DNA from: Enoplolaimus lenunculus
Lineage: Eukaryota; Nematoda; Enoplea; Enoplida; Thoracostomopsidae
Direction of reading: 5' to 3'
NCBI GenBank assembly: GCA_030248215.1
Contig: JASANG010004073.1
Span: forward strand, 62,001 to 126,000
DNA: 64,000 nucleotides
Positions 44,616 through 55,308 of the stretch are shown one piece after another (positions within the stretch are counted from its first letter, which is position 1; each line of letters begins with the position of its first letter). The position numbers and the translations under genes were made by a program. The notes beneath the pieces were generated by a model that was not told the origin of the DNA, made no database searches, and saw nothing but the letters and a program-made list of their open reading frames with translations.

Positions 44616-44873
44616 ATTTTAACTATTAATATCGGTTGCCAACGATGTATATACAGCGAACCACAAAGCGCTAGCGGTCCGTCCGCCGTCCGAAAACGGA
44701 CCGGTGATCGGACCTCGTATTGCAGGACCGGACTGCTTACCGTCTTGCCTGGACAGTTCCGACCGTGGCAGTTCGGTGGATCTAACTTGAACTCAACCAA
44801 CGCTTTCATTATGGTTTAATTACTGAAAAGTTGAACTTTTATTGTTTTGTTCCGTGAAGCTAATAACGTTGTA

Positions 44874-45065
44874 CACTGCAAAAAATGGTGAATCAAATTG
44901 ACTGTCTCCGAAACAGGCTCTACGGGATTACACAAACGAAGTCAAATTCGGCTCACTGAGTCGCACATTTGACTCTGGCCGAGTCGAATTTGCCTCAGTT
45001 TGTATAGTCTCCCGCAGAGCCTATTTTGGACAGAGTCAATTTGACTCACTATTTTTTTTGCAGTG
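44874..45065. mobile_element. Palindromic MITE, CACTGCAAAA ends (D family)
   Basis: 192 bp. CACTGCAAAAAATGGTGAAT and CTCACTATTTTTTTTGCAGTG are terminal, with TA on both sides. It lies between GC-rich CGGACCGG-containing segments (44660-44790 and 45110-45200) that may belong to an older host element. Confidence 0.82.
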
Positions 45066-45587
45066 TACCAGTGTATGAGAAAATCGTTCCACACAAAACG
45101 TAAATACCGTTTACCGGACAGTAGCGAACCGGACCGGTCCGCAATGGACAGGACAAGACTCGTGGCATTGAACGGACCGGAACCGTTGGGAAAGTACGAA
45201 CCAGTCCAATTTTGCCCGATCCACAACTATAATATCCGTTATTGTCAGATTCAAACATGCATATTACATGCGTATATTTTACGTTTGAAACTCAACAAAA
45301 CTAAAAAATAAGACCAGATCAATAGTTACAAGACCTAACACCATCTGAAAACAATGGAAATGTATCTATCAAGACAGCTCTCGATCCAAGTTATTGTTCT
45401 TAAATATTATCTTTTAGGCTAACAGTTTAATCGTAGTCTTAGGTTCACATCGCCGCTTTCGTTGGATTTTAGGTTTAAGTTTCGAAACCCAGACTTGATC
45501 TTATACACTACTTTAAGTATTGGCCGTAAGGTTAGGCTGAAAATTACACTTAATGCTAAGAACTATAACTGCATAGATGGAGCCAAT
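45066..45587. other. No gene recognised
   Basis: GGACCGG words at 45128-45185; otherwise featureless. Confidence 0.4.
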
Positions 45588-45839
45588 ACTGTAAATTCCA
45601 ATGAGTTCAATAATCAACTCAGCTAGCGAGTTACTCATTTCTGAATTACTAAACAATAACCGTTAACTCACTCTGAGTCGAGTTGATTTTCACTCTCAGT
45701 TCATTTGATTCCACGAGCGTTGATCGCTTAACTCATATTGAATTGAATCAACTCACAATTGTAAATTGTAATAGTCCTAACTCCAACTGAGTAATTCAAC
45801 TCATTCTGAGTTAAAATCAACTCATTGGAATTTACAGTG
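45588..45839. mobile_element. Palindromic MITE, CACTGTAAATT ends (E family)
   Basis: ACTGTAAATTCCAATGAGTT and CTCATTGGAATTTACAGTG are terminal. GAGTTGATT/AATCAACTC words throughout. Confidence 0.88.
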
Positions 45840-47178
45840 CATACACGCTATTGTAAATAGTAAATACTTTTTTGCCGCAAGTATACAATTAACCATAAGT
45901 ATAAAAGTCAGCCTAAACTCGACAGTTAATTACTCAAATACATTTGTGTTATTAGACTAAATTCAAAATAATAGAAAACATAACAAGACAACAAATTAAT
46001 TATTATTCTCTAATAAAACACCGCTTTGCTCAGTGAAGTATTTTTTTGGCCAATCCGACCCGTTGGCTTTAAAGTCTAGTCTGTCTTGTCTGAGTTTGTG
46101 TTGTCTAGACAGATATTTTTTTGAGTATTAAGCAATATTCCAGACAAAAGAACCACCGATACATATATACATATACACATATACACATAAATGTTTAAAA
46201 ATTGTGCCGTTATTAATGCTTAAAGTTGAGGGTCGCAACACCATCGACTTAGACCCTCCACCTCTAAGCACATTTTGGCCCATTACGGACCCTAGACGAC
46301 ACAATTACTCGTCAACATTAAATGAATTTCTCTATGAGAAAAATATTTTTCTATTTCGTTTCTATTCTGTCCCATCTAATAACAACTACTGATTGTAGAG
46401 TAAGGCTTGTAGAACCTTTAGACAGACGTGTTTACCATAAATCGCCAAGACACAAAGTATTCTAAAAATCGCTAATTAGTTAACGTTTTTTTAGCTAATT
46501 TACATAAATATTAGCAATTTTTGCATACCACCGGCTTAAAATAACAAAGGATTTGATTCAGTATTGGGTATAAGTTCAAGTAGAAGCCAACGAGAAGTCC
46601 ATTTGGATATTTACAATCCACAATTGTCTAAAGCTTGTTAAAGTGTCTTTTCTTATTTAATTTTCGGTGGGATCCTTTCTTACCCCTCTTGTATATAAGT
46701 CTGCTATATATATGTATATATATTCATATATAATATAGATATTATAAATACATATATATAAATATATATACATATATACATATATACATATATATATTAC
46801 ATATATGTATATATAATATCTATATTATACATTTACATATATAATATATTAGATGTAATGACGCAATATACTTTAAAGTCTATAGCAAGAAAAAATACAA
46901 CAATAGCAGGTAATTTGAAAAAAAGCAGGCGAGACTTAAATTCAGGTAACGAGTAAAATAGACAGAGTCTAGACTTTAAAAAATAAACCGGTCGAAATTT
47001 GAAAAATTTTAAATTTTGACTTAAGTATTTTACTTAAATAAAATAATTGTTGGACTCGAACATAGTACCATTGTTGGGTTTTGTTTGCAAGCAATGAAAG
47101 TTAAACCTATACGATATTAGTATTTAGACATGAGAAGTTACTGTCTGGAAACGAAATCGTAGCTACACCGCTATCCCA
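45840..47178. repeat. No gene; TATA microsatellite
   Basis: ATATATACATATATAC-type tract at about 46700-46850. GTCTAGAC at 46103 and 46967. No supported gene. Confidence 0.65.
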
Positions 47179-47338
47179 GGTGTGTAGCCAGCTCACCTTG
47201 CTGGAGGGCTAAAAAACTTTTCAGGAGCGGCGTACAAGGGTTTTCGACGACTTACAAGCAAGGTTGAAAATTTGCTGTGGAGATAGCCAAAATTCTTCCA
47301 GAGGGGGCTGAGTCCCGTCTGGACGCTCTGGCTATTGG
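47179..47338 (+). mobile_element. GTAGCCA MITE (F family)
   Basis: Starts CAGGTGTGTAGCCAGCTCAC and ends CTCTGGCTATTGGATTG. Flanks CGCTATCC and AATTATCC share five terminal positions, perhaps a decayed duplication. Confidence 0.8.
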
Positions 47339-47879
47339 ATTGAATTATCCACGACCCCGTCTGCAAAAATGTTCATTGATCGTTGCTCAAACAAGCTGTT
47401 CCAACATCATTTCAAGCACGGACGGCGCAGACAACTGGTGGGGCAAGGAATCTACGACCCCTCCAATAAGTTTGAGCTACGATTCTGGTCCAGGATACCC
47501 TCAGGAGCTTATGACAAACGGATATGGAGGAATAAATCCTCCACAAAATTTCTAAACAAACGAGAAAAAGGTACGTTTACAGGCTGTAGAATAACCTTAC
47601 TGGAATTTACAAAGATATAATATTTAAAATAAAAGCTATTACTCTTCCGACATAAAATCCTGACTACGCCACAGTATTTATAGCTAGAAAATGTTTAAAT
47701 TCATAATGATAAAGGCTAAAATTAGTAGAAAAACGCCTAAAATAACTAAAAAATATGCCTAAAATTAGTCAAAAAAACATAGAAAATCAGCTGTGTTGCA
47801 AACGAAATGTCAAGATAAATGTAAAAAAATTATTTAGCGAAATAATATTAAGGTTATCACTGATGATGATTGGAACGTA
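47339..47879. other. No gene recognised
   Basis: Two overlapping short frames have no recognisable domain. AT-rich after 47600. Confidence 0.4.
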
Positions 47880-48113
47880 CTGCATTGACCCGAATAAGAG
47901 GGGTGGGGGCAATAAGAGGGGCGTCTCGATTTTGAGTTCAAATCAATAGGAGTCCGTATCCCTACGGATAGTTGCAGCACCAGATATATATCAGTATCGA
48001 ATGGCGGCGGAGCGTGGGTTAAAAACAAATAACAGTCCGTAACCGAATAACAAGGGGGGTGCCCTCTGGAGAGGCCAAATAAATATCAGTCCCCCTTATT
48101 CGGGTCAATACAG
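47880..48113 (+). mobile_element. TA-flanked MITE, internally deleted copy
   Basis: 234 bp. CTGCATTGACCCGAATAAGA at the left and TTATTCGGGTCAATACAG at the right, TA on both sides. It keeps the outer halves of the 19500 copy (GGAGTCCGTATCCCTA, GCGTGGGTTAAAAACAAATA) but lacks about 180 bp of the middle. Confidence 0.88.
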
Positions 48114-48221
48114 TAATCAAGGTGACATTTCGGAAGGGCAACAAACTCATTTTAAAATTTTTCTATTTCTGGAATCCAATAGGTTATTCTAGAGCGAGTA
48201 AAACTGCAATTTTCTGGTTAA

Positions 48222-48417
48222 GGCCGCTCCGGTTTCTGGTGGGTCTGTAAAAGAGTAGGCTTACATTTTAGACTACATTTTTTTGCTTAGGCTAAGACTT
48301 CGGAATACGCTTGTGCAACGCTTAGGCTTAGGCTTTGGAATACGCTTTTGCAACGCTAAGGTTTAGGCTTAGGAATACGCTTATTCCACTGTTACGGCCC
48401 TCAAAGTAGCATTGGCC
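48222..48417 (+). mobile_element. TTAGGC MITE, end type C, left end shortened
   Basis: GGTTTCTGGTGGGTCTGTAA near the left, TTTGCAACGC spacers between few TTAGGC units, and ACGGCCCTCAAAGTAGCATT plus GGCC at the right. Confidence 0.8.
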
Positions 48418-48634
48418 GAAATATTAATAGATGCTACACAGATTTTTGAGAATTCGGTCAAAGGTTTAACATTCAAAATGTACTAAAATCTAAACGTTTC
48501 TTAGATTTTAAATTTTTGCTAAATTCTGTGTGTAAAAGTTTCACATCAAAAAACTTTTAAAAATTTAAAAGATTTCGTTTGTTCCGCACTGTTGCAGTAT
48601 AAAAACGCTTACCGAACCACCTTTCATGAACAGA

Positions 48635-48909
48635 TACGGCTGCGCTATATTCGCCGTGCGCCGCCAGATCTCGCCGTGCGCCGCCAGACGTCGTCGTGCG
48701 CTGCCCGACGTCGCCGTGCGCCGCCCGACGTCGCCGTGCGTCGCCAGACGTCGCCGTGCGCCGCCAGACGTCGTCGTGCGCCGCCAGACGTCGCCGTGCA
48801 TCGCCGATTAAAAATTGCTGCACGCAATCAAATAGATTTTGCGTATATTTTTGTTAGCAACGCATAGCGGCGTCCGGCGGCGTCTGGCAAAGTAAAGTAT
48901 AGCGTACCC
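48635..48909. mobile_element. K-family element expanded into GC-rich minisatellite
   Basis: Left end ACGGCTGCGCTATATTCGCC and right end AAAGTAAAGTATAGCGTACC are inverted K-family termini. Between 48650 and 48805 lie about eight 20-bp units CGTCGCCGTGCGCCGCCAGA. Both strands are open through the array because units lack stops; the Arg-rich frames are unlikely to be genes. Confidence 0.78.
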
Positions 48910-48999
48910 GGTAAAGCAACAAAAATTTCATTTCTGAAGAGCGTAGCGTCATGTATTACTGCTTAGCAACCAAACGAACCTAACAAGCGAGAAAAATTG

Positions 49000-49270
49000 G
49001 TCTTAATACTTTAGACTAACTTTTTTGCTTAGACTTTGGCTTAAGGCTTAGGCTTAGGCTTAGTCTTAGGTTTAGGCTTACGCTTAGGCTTAGGAATAGG
49101 CTCATCCTTACGCTTAGGCTTAGGCTTAGGCTTAGGCTTACACTTTGGCTTAGGTTTAGGCTTAGGTTTAGGCGTAGGCTTAGGCTTAGGCTTAGGTTTA
49201 GGCTTAGGCTTAGGCTTAGACTTACGAATATGCGGATACTACTGTTCCGGTCCTGTTCTATACACGGGCC
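49000..49270 (+). mobile_element. TTAGGC MITE, end type A, long array, left end eroded
   Basis: Begins within the conserved TTTAGACTAACTTTTTTGCT segment and carries about 30 TTAGGC units with point variants (49025-49220). It ends GGTCCTGTTCTATACACGGG plus CC. The left inverted terminus is not recognisable. Confidence 0.85.
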
Positions 49271-49657
49271 AAATGGTTTTTGCCATTCAGTGCAAAAGTG
49301 TCTATTTTTCAAGTGAAACAATTGTTTTCAGCGCCTCTATTAATTTAAAATGCGTTCCCTAATCATTGGTGCATGTAATTCAAAAAATGATTAGAAATCA
49401 AATGGTGAAAAATTATTTATTTTTGACTGACCAAAAATTGAAATAATTTTGACAGATAACATAGTTTAGGTGTTCAGGAAGCGATAACACAACAGCAAAA
49501 CGTTAAAAGTCTTAACGATGATAAATGTAACACAGCATCACAATTGACAATAATGTCGCTATAAATTTTAAGACAAAATTGTCTTAAACATTAATACAAA
49601 TCGTTTTGAGTGGAAATAATTTATTTTTTCGTTCTAAAAATTAATTAAAAATTGATA
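49271..49657. other. No gene recognised
   Basis: AT-rich spacer without features. Confidence 0.35.
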
Positions 49658-49665
49658 GAATTATA

Positions 49666-49858
49666 TGTGTCTATGCGTAGAACTGCGGCGGAACCGTAGT
49701 ATAAAGCTGATTCCTAAACCAAAACCTAAGCCTAAGCCTAAGCGTAAGAATGAGCTTGTAACTAAGCTTAAGCCTAATCAGAAATAAAGTCTAAAGCTTG
49801 AGCTGACTCTACTCCAATCCCACAGAAAAACGTTCCGCCTTTGATCTTTACATGTGCC
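49666..49858 (-). mobile_element. TTAGGC MITE, end type B
   Basis: TGTGTCTATGCGTAGAACTG at the left and TCCGCCTTTGATCTTTACAT at the right. About four CCTAAG units. Flanks GAATTATA and TAATTATG match at 6 of 8. Confidence 0.8.
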
Positions 49859-49866
49859 TAATTATG

Positions 49867-50427
49867 AAATTATTCTAGTATTATTGAAATTAACGCATAC
49901 AGAATTATCTTCACGAGCGTAACCAGGGTATTATGGGAAATGTGTTACTAAGTTCTTCTAAAGTTTCTTCGAAATTAAGGGTTTAGGCTTGTAGTCATAC
50001 ATATGGTCTAAACCTAAACAGAAGAGTAAATGCAATGAATCAACGCAACAGCCGGCTGACGTCACGTTTGTACCCGACTAAATAATGCAAAAACGGGGGG
50101 GGGGGGTAACAACAACAAGAAAGTCTACAAAATGAGCCATATAAACTGGCTTTATGACCACCATGCACCGTGTCCACACAGTCCAACAAACCCTATTCCC
50201 CCCTTTGGAATTTTTGGTGCCGGGGCTATTTAGATACGGGTTCGGTTTGCATCACAAGGTAAACGTTCATTCGAAATTTTTATGGACCTTAACCCCCGTT
50301 CCCTTTCAAAATCCTTGTTCGTATGGGATCCGTCCATAGATATCATAGAATACACGACGCGTTTGATTAGTATTTACAATATAAAAAATTTAATACAACC
50401 CCCAAACATTCATTTGACAAGTTGGTG
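49867..50427. other. No gene; G homopolymer
   Basis: Twelve-base G run at about 50095-50106. No supported gene. Confidence 0.4.
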
Positions 50428-50610
50428 TAGTGGCGAATCCAGACGGGGGAAGCGGTGTATGCCCCCCCCCCGGCGGAAACTTTTTTGTGATAAAATGGTA
50501 CGGTGTCTTACGTTACAATTTTTCCGTTTTAGAAAATTGACCCATAGGTTGCATAACAGTAAAAATTGCGTTTCATAACTTTGGTCGGTTTCGTTGAAAG
50601 TTTCTGGATC
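50428..50610 (-). mobile_element. GGATCC MITE (G family)
   Basis: TAGTGGCGAATCCAGACGGG at the left, TTTTTTGTGATAAAATGGTA and AAAAATTGCGTTTCATAACT inside, TTTCTGGATCCGACG at the right. Confidence 0.78.
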
Positions 50611-50615
50611 CGACG

Positions 50616-51135
50616 ATGGCTGTTATTCCCATAAGGTTCTAGAAGTTCTATGACTTTGAAAATTTACACTAAAAATATAATTTAAAAATATTTTTAGTTT
50701 TCATTGAAATTTAATATTTTACGTAAAATGTGTATTTAGGTGTGTAGGTGTAGGTGTAACGTACAGAGTACCAATTGCCAAGGTAGCGAGGGCGCCGCTA
50801 CCCTGCAGACAGCTTCGTCTGCCCTAGCCGACAATTTGTTTAACGGGTACAAGCGCGTAGCTAGAGGGGTATGCATGCAGGATCCCCGGGAAAACATTAC
50901 CATCTTTCGTAAGCGGTTTACCCCGCATGTAAAAACTTTGACAAATCACTTACATATGCACATCCTAACAGTGTTTTGCCGTTCTTTAAGCATGTTGAGC
51001 TGGCTAAAGCTACTAGCATTTATAGATCTACTATATTATTATGAAAAAATTTTCATGTCCCAATCAACTACCGAATCGGGATTTATGGGCCTATCACTAT
51101 AAAGCGATAAATCTCAACAACGGGAATATTTTAAA
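50616..51135. other. No gene; degenerate F-family traces
   Basis: CGCGTAGCTAGAGGGG at about 50850 and GTTGAGCTGGCTAAAGC at about 50994 resemble the two ends of an F-family copy with a changed interior. The 120-codon frame across it has no domain support. Confidence 0.4.
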
Positions 51136-51143
51136 TCATTTTG

Positions 51144-51454
51144 GGCCTAAGTATAGAATGGACCGGATCATTTTATGGCTGGGTTGTAATAGAGTCAATT
51201 TAAGGTTTACATTAACTTTTTTTGTTTAGGCTTAGGCTTAGGTTTAGGCTTAGGCTTAGGCTTAGGCTTAGACTTAGGCTTAGGCTTAGGCTTAGGCTTA
51301 GGCTTAGGCTTAGGCTTAGGCTTAGGCTTAGGCTTAGGCTTAGGCTTAGGCTGAGGTTTAGGCTTAGGCTTAGGCATAGGCTTAGGGTTAGGCTTAGGCT
51401 TAGGCTTAGCAATATGCTTACACTACTGTTCCAGCCCTGTTCTATATTTGGGCC
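51144..51454 (+). mobile_element. TTAGGC MITE, end type A, longest array
   Basis: 311 bp. Starts GGCCTAAGTATAGAATGGAC and ends AGCCCTGTTCTATATTTGGG plus CC. The array at about 51225-51410 contains some 31 hexamers, mostly TTAGGC with TGAGGT, CATAGG and GGTTAGG variants clustered near its right end. Flanks TCATTTTG and ACATTTTG match at 7 of 8. Confidence 0.93.
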
Positions 51455-51462
51455 ACATTTTG

Positions 51463-52179
51463 TGATAAAATTTAACTTTTGTTATTTCAAAAACTTTTTA
51501 TCCTAAAATTCGCATTCGGTTCAAAACTTGCAACAATATTCAAAGTTCAGCCAAGCTTAGCCTGGTATACTGGCAACCCAAAATTTCAACAAACACCTAT
51601 ACGGCGATTTATCACTCAAACTTTTGGGTTGAGTTTGTCCTTGTGTCTACGGAAAAACTCAGCATTTGTTTGGGGTTGAAATCCACGGGAACAATTCCAA
51701 AATTAAACCCCAACCTGTCCGCCGGACCGTAGCTCAAGCTGCCAAAAATTGCGCAAGGGCGGCATACAGGGATTACACATTTTTCTGGGGAGAGCCAAAT
51801 TTAGGAAACCAAGCCCCCCCCATATGGCTATATATACGCTTGGTAGTTCATAATATTAACACAAACTCGAAAAGTTACAACAGATATATTAATATACCTG
51901 CATGTTACGATTTTCTATTATGTAACATAAAATAAAAATGCGTAAAACAGTGTCCGTAGCTAGAAAATTCTGTGAATTTTCAAAAATATAACAATTTTAA
52001 AATGTAATTTTAAAAATATTGACTATTATGGTGTAAAGGTACATGAAACAGGTTGGATTTGGCATAAATTTGCTGTTAATATTGTAAAAAAGTAAGCCAA
52101 TCGGCCAATCAGGTCGATCAAATTTGGCCAATCGCTTGGACGTAATAAAACAAAGTGTCTTGCTTCAATTTTCATGCTT
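51463..52179. other. No gene; degenerate F-family trace
   Basis: GGACCGTAGCTCAAGCTGCC at about 51724, followed by GGGCGGCATACAGGGATTAC, is a diverged F-family left part. Otherwise AT-rich. Confidence 0.4.
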
Positions 52180-52439
52180 CACTGTAAATTCCAACGAGTT
52201 GATTAATCTACTCATAGAGAGAATTAGTTATTTCTAGTTATTTCTGAGTTACTAACGGTTAAATATTATTAACACGCTCTGAGTTGATTTAATTCCGGGT
52301 ATACTTGAACAATTAGCTCAGAATGAGTTGCAAACAATTCATAATTTTGAGTTCTGAAACACCTAATTCAGAGCAAATAACACTTCTGAGACGATTCAAC
52401 TCATTTTGAGTTAAAATCAACTCACTAGAAATTAAAGTG
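52180..52439. mobile_element. Palindromic MITE, CACTGTAAATT ends (E family)
   Basis: CACTGTAAATTCCAACGAGT and CTCACTAGAAATTAAAGTG are terminal. More diverged than the 39218 and 45588 copies. Confidence 0.82.
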
Positions 52440-53331
52440 TTGTCCCGCAAGTATTACAATAACAAACTAATTTATCAGTTTTGAACATTTTGTTCTATTT
52501 ATGTTTATGTTATAAATTCAAGTCGTGTCTGACTGTCTGTCTGTCTGTCTAACGCAATAATTGGCTCAGATTTGTTGCGGCAAATATGAGACAACTTTAG
52601 AATTGGGAGCATCATGTCGTGAAAATTTGGCCAGACTAAAACTTTGTCTTTTAGTCTGCGCCGATCAGACACGCATATTTTGAAAATGTCTAGACAATTC
52701 GACAACTCCGTGGGTGTCTTAATCACTCTTGTGAGTGCTTAATCGACGCTATGTGCGAATCATATATATGTACTTATATGATATATTATATATTTATATA
52801 TACAAATATATACATATATATTTTAATATATTTATATATAAATAAATAAATAAATATACAGATATATATATATATGTTTGCAATTTTTGCAACCATAGAA
52901 TCGCTTTCACAGTAGAAAATTGCTCGGGTAAAGTGAAGACGAAAATGTACTTAAAAACGAGAGGGTCGGGATGATTTTCGTGGTTCCTCAGTTTGCATCC
53001 AAACATGTTTGTAAGCGTCCATATCTGTGCGTCTTAATCGTTTATGTCTGCGTCTCAATAACGTTTGTGAGTGTCTTAATCGTTTGATCATGTCTTAAAT
53101 GTTGTCGGTGGGTGTCTTAACCGTTCTCAGTCCACATTTGTGTGTGTCTCGATGATAAGTTGCGTCGACATGAGAGTCCTTTAATTAATGTTTCAACAAT
53201 TGGCCAGACAGCGAGACAGACAGACAACTTGCGGCGACTTTTAATCGTCGCCCAGTGCGATATATTTTGAGTTTGACAGCAAATCAGACGGGGGGGAGGG
53301 GTGAACTTTTGATTTAAACTGTTGCCTACGT
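52440..53331. repeat. No gene; TCTG run and TATA microsatellite
   Basis: (CTGT)n at about 52530-52550. TATATACAAATATATA and AAATAAATAAAT tracts at about 52780-52875. GTCTAGAC at 52688. Confidence 0.65.
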
Positions 53332-53535
53332 AACGGTGGATCCACAAATTTGTGACGGTGGGGCCGGGTTGTCAAACAATATATGAAACGCAATTTTTAC
53401 TGTGTATATATACTATGTATATGTGTCAATTTTTGTGAGTGCAATGATTGTAAGGTAGTGAGCTTTCCATTTTATCACCAAAAAAATTTCTGATAAGGGG
53501 GCGTACGCCCTGCACCCTCCCACCGCAAAGTGTTG
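53332..53535 (+). mobile_element. GGATCC MITE (G family)
   Basis: CGGTGGATCCACAAATTTGT at the left, ATATGAAACGCAATTTTTAC and TTCCATTTTATCACC inside, right terminus eroded. Confidence 0.7.
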
Positions 53536-53665
53536 CTATGCCAGCGTTATTATTTGTATTATTACCGTGTGAAATTGACTAAATTGAACCAGTTTTGTAA
53601 TGGGAAAATAGACAAAGACTCATTTTCAAGTGTGAATTGTGACGACTGTTTGGTCAAATATTTTC

Positions 53666-53954
53666 GGCCCATGTTACTTTAAAGGGGCGTCCAGGTTTCT
53701 GGTGGGTCTACAAAAGAATAGGTTTAGATTCTAGATTACCATTTTTTGCCTAGGCTTAGGCTTAGGCTTTCGCTTAGGAACACAATTTTGCAACGCTTAG
53801 GTTTAGGCTTAGGCTTACGCTTAGGAACACAATTTTGCAACGCTTAGGCTTACGATTAGGCATTAGGCTTAGAAGTACGCTTAGGCAAAGCGTAGGTTTT
53901 AAGGCTTAGGAATACGCTTAATCTACTGTTACGCCCCTTAAAGTAACATTGGCC
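53666..53954 (+). mobile_element. TTAGGC MITE, end type C
   Basis: 289 bp. Starts GGCCCATGTTACTTTAAAGG and ends ACGCCCCTTAAAGTAACATT plus GGCC, the best-preserved type C ends. ACAATTTTGCAACGC spacers divide the TTAGGC units. Flanks ATATTTTC and GTATTTTT match at 6 of 8. Confidence 0.9.
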
Positions 53955-54119
53955 GTATTTTTATGAAATATGCTAACAAAATCGTTTAAACGGTCTAATT
54001 TGAACTGAATGTGGCCGGTTGTCGTTAACTGCTGGCGTTTATAACAGCCACTGGTTAACGAAACTCAATAAAACGTACCGTTTTACTTTCCGTCCAGATA
54101 TTCGTTCCAATCCAACATA

Positions 54120-54440
54120 ACAAACTTGAGTCTACGCCTGTTAGCCTACGCCTGAGCCCCAGTCTGAGGATAGACCCTATAAACCAGAGCCTAAGCCTAA
54201 GCTTGAGAATAAGTCTAAGGGTGGCGGTGTGATGACAGTGACGGACGGCCCGAACGTGAAGGGCAATACCGGACGAGACGGGCGGCAACGAATGTGACGG
54301 ACGGCTCCGGACGGCGCCGCACGTCAAGCATACCGCCATCCTAAACCTGAGCCTGAACCCAGACCTAAGCTTAAGAATACGCTTAAGGTTGAGCTTAAGC
54401 CAGATCCTTAGCCTGGTGCCCGAACCGAAGCCTGAGCCTA
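54120..54440 (-). repeat. Degenerate CCTAAG-like region split by a K element
   Basis: CCTGAGCC, CCTAAGCC and CTTAAG words flank both sides of the K-family copy at 54218-54341 without recognisable MITE ends. This is probably an old hexamer array invaded later. Confidence 0.55.
54218..54341. mobile_element. Short K-family copy
   Basis: GGGTGGCGGTGTGATGACAG and the inverted CACGTCAAGCATACCGCCAT. GACGGACGGC words inside; the GC-rich interior contrasts with its surroundings. Confidence 0.7.
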
Positions 54441-54441
54441 A

Positions 54442-55140
54442 GCCAAATCATGTGATGAATGTGATGAAATGTAATAAAATATAAACAGTGCAAGGCGGAC
54501 TTTCGCCTTCGCTTAAATGAACATCAGTTGGCTGAAAAGCTAAAACAATTTCAGCATTCACCGGTTAACAGAACGGTTTCAGTTTGCCAAAATAACCATT
54601 GGCACCACCGTACGCAAGCCCTAACGTCAAGCTTGTAATCCCATATTCTCAAATGTGCGTAGCACCTATCATCAGTTGACGATAGCTCGTTTAATTTTCG
54701 AACCAAGTATCAAAGAACGTAAAAAAACTGGTGCATTTTTTTACATTTGATTAATCTTACCTGTGTACCGAGTTTGACATTTGTAGCTGTCACAGTTTAG
54801 CTTGTTTGAAAATATATCGCTGAATACTAAAATAAGAGCTAATAACATTTGAAAATACAAACCCCAGTCGTAACTTGGGAACGAGATAACGGACGCAACG
54901 TTTAGCTGTACATTCAGGATTGGAACAGCCACCCCCATACTCCCCATTTGGATAGTTCCCATCCCAAAGAGTGACCCCCACCCTCACAACGAACCAAAAA
55001 AATTGTAAAATATTTTGATCATCCCAACGGGTCGCACTCCCGAATTTTGGAGGGCTCCAACCTAGCCTGCTTCAGCGCTGTATACATTTGTTAGCTGTCT
55101 ACTTTAAAAGTCATTTTTGGATATTTTTGAGTCAATAATC
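54442..55140. other. No gene; J and H fragments
   Basis: ATTCTCAAATGTGCGTAGCA at about 54643 is a J-family left end. GGAACAGCCACCCCCATACT near 54923 is an inverted H-family terminus. No coding region. Confidence 0.5.
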
Positions 55141-55308
55141 ACAGTAAACATTAACTCACTGTGACCTAATTTGATTCCGGCGGCATGCGTTAATTAAAAC
55201 TCAGAATGAGTTCAGTCAATTCAGAATATTGAGTTCAGAAATCACCTAATTCAGACTCAGTGATTCAATTCGTTTTGAATTAAAATCGATTCATGAAAAT
55301 TTACAGTG
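55141..55308. mobile_element. Truncated E-family MITE
   Basis: Only the right two-thirds remain: AGTAAACATTAACTCACTG, ATTCAGACTCAGTGATTC and the terminal GAAAATTTACAGTGC. Confidence 0.75.

Noticed and set aside
48557-48867. Arg-rich frames on both strands
   Set aside because: Artefact of the 20-bp GC-rich minisatellite in a K-family element.
50740-51102. Plus-strand frame of 120 codons
   Set aside because: Crosses what look like degenerate F-family ends and lacks any domain.
49000-51454. True chromosome end or telomere
   Set aside because: The hexamer arrays are short, lie inside elements with inverted ends, run in both orientations across the window, and have ordinary sequence on both sides.
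51212-51506. Leu/Ser and Arg/Leu dipeptide frames on both strands
   Set aside because: Translation of the (TTAGGC)n array; dipeptide repeats follow directly from the hexamer.
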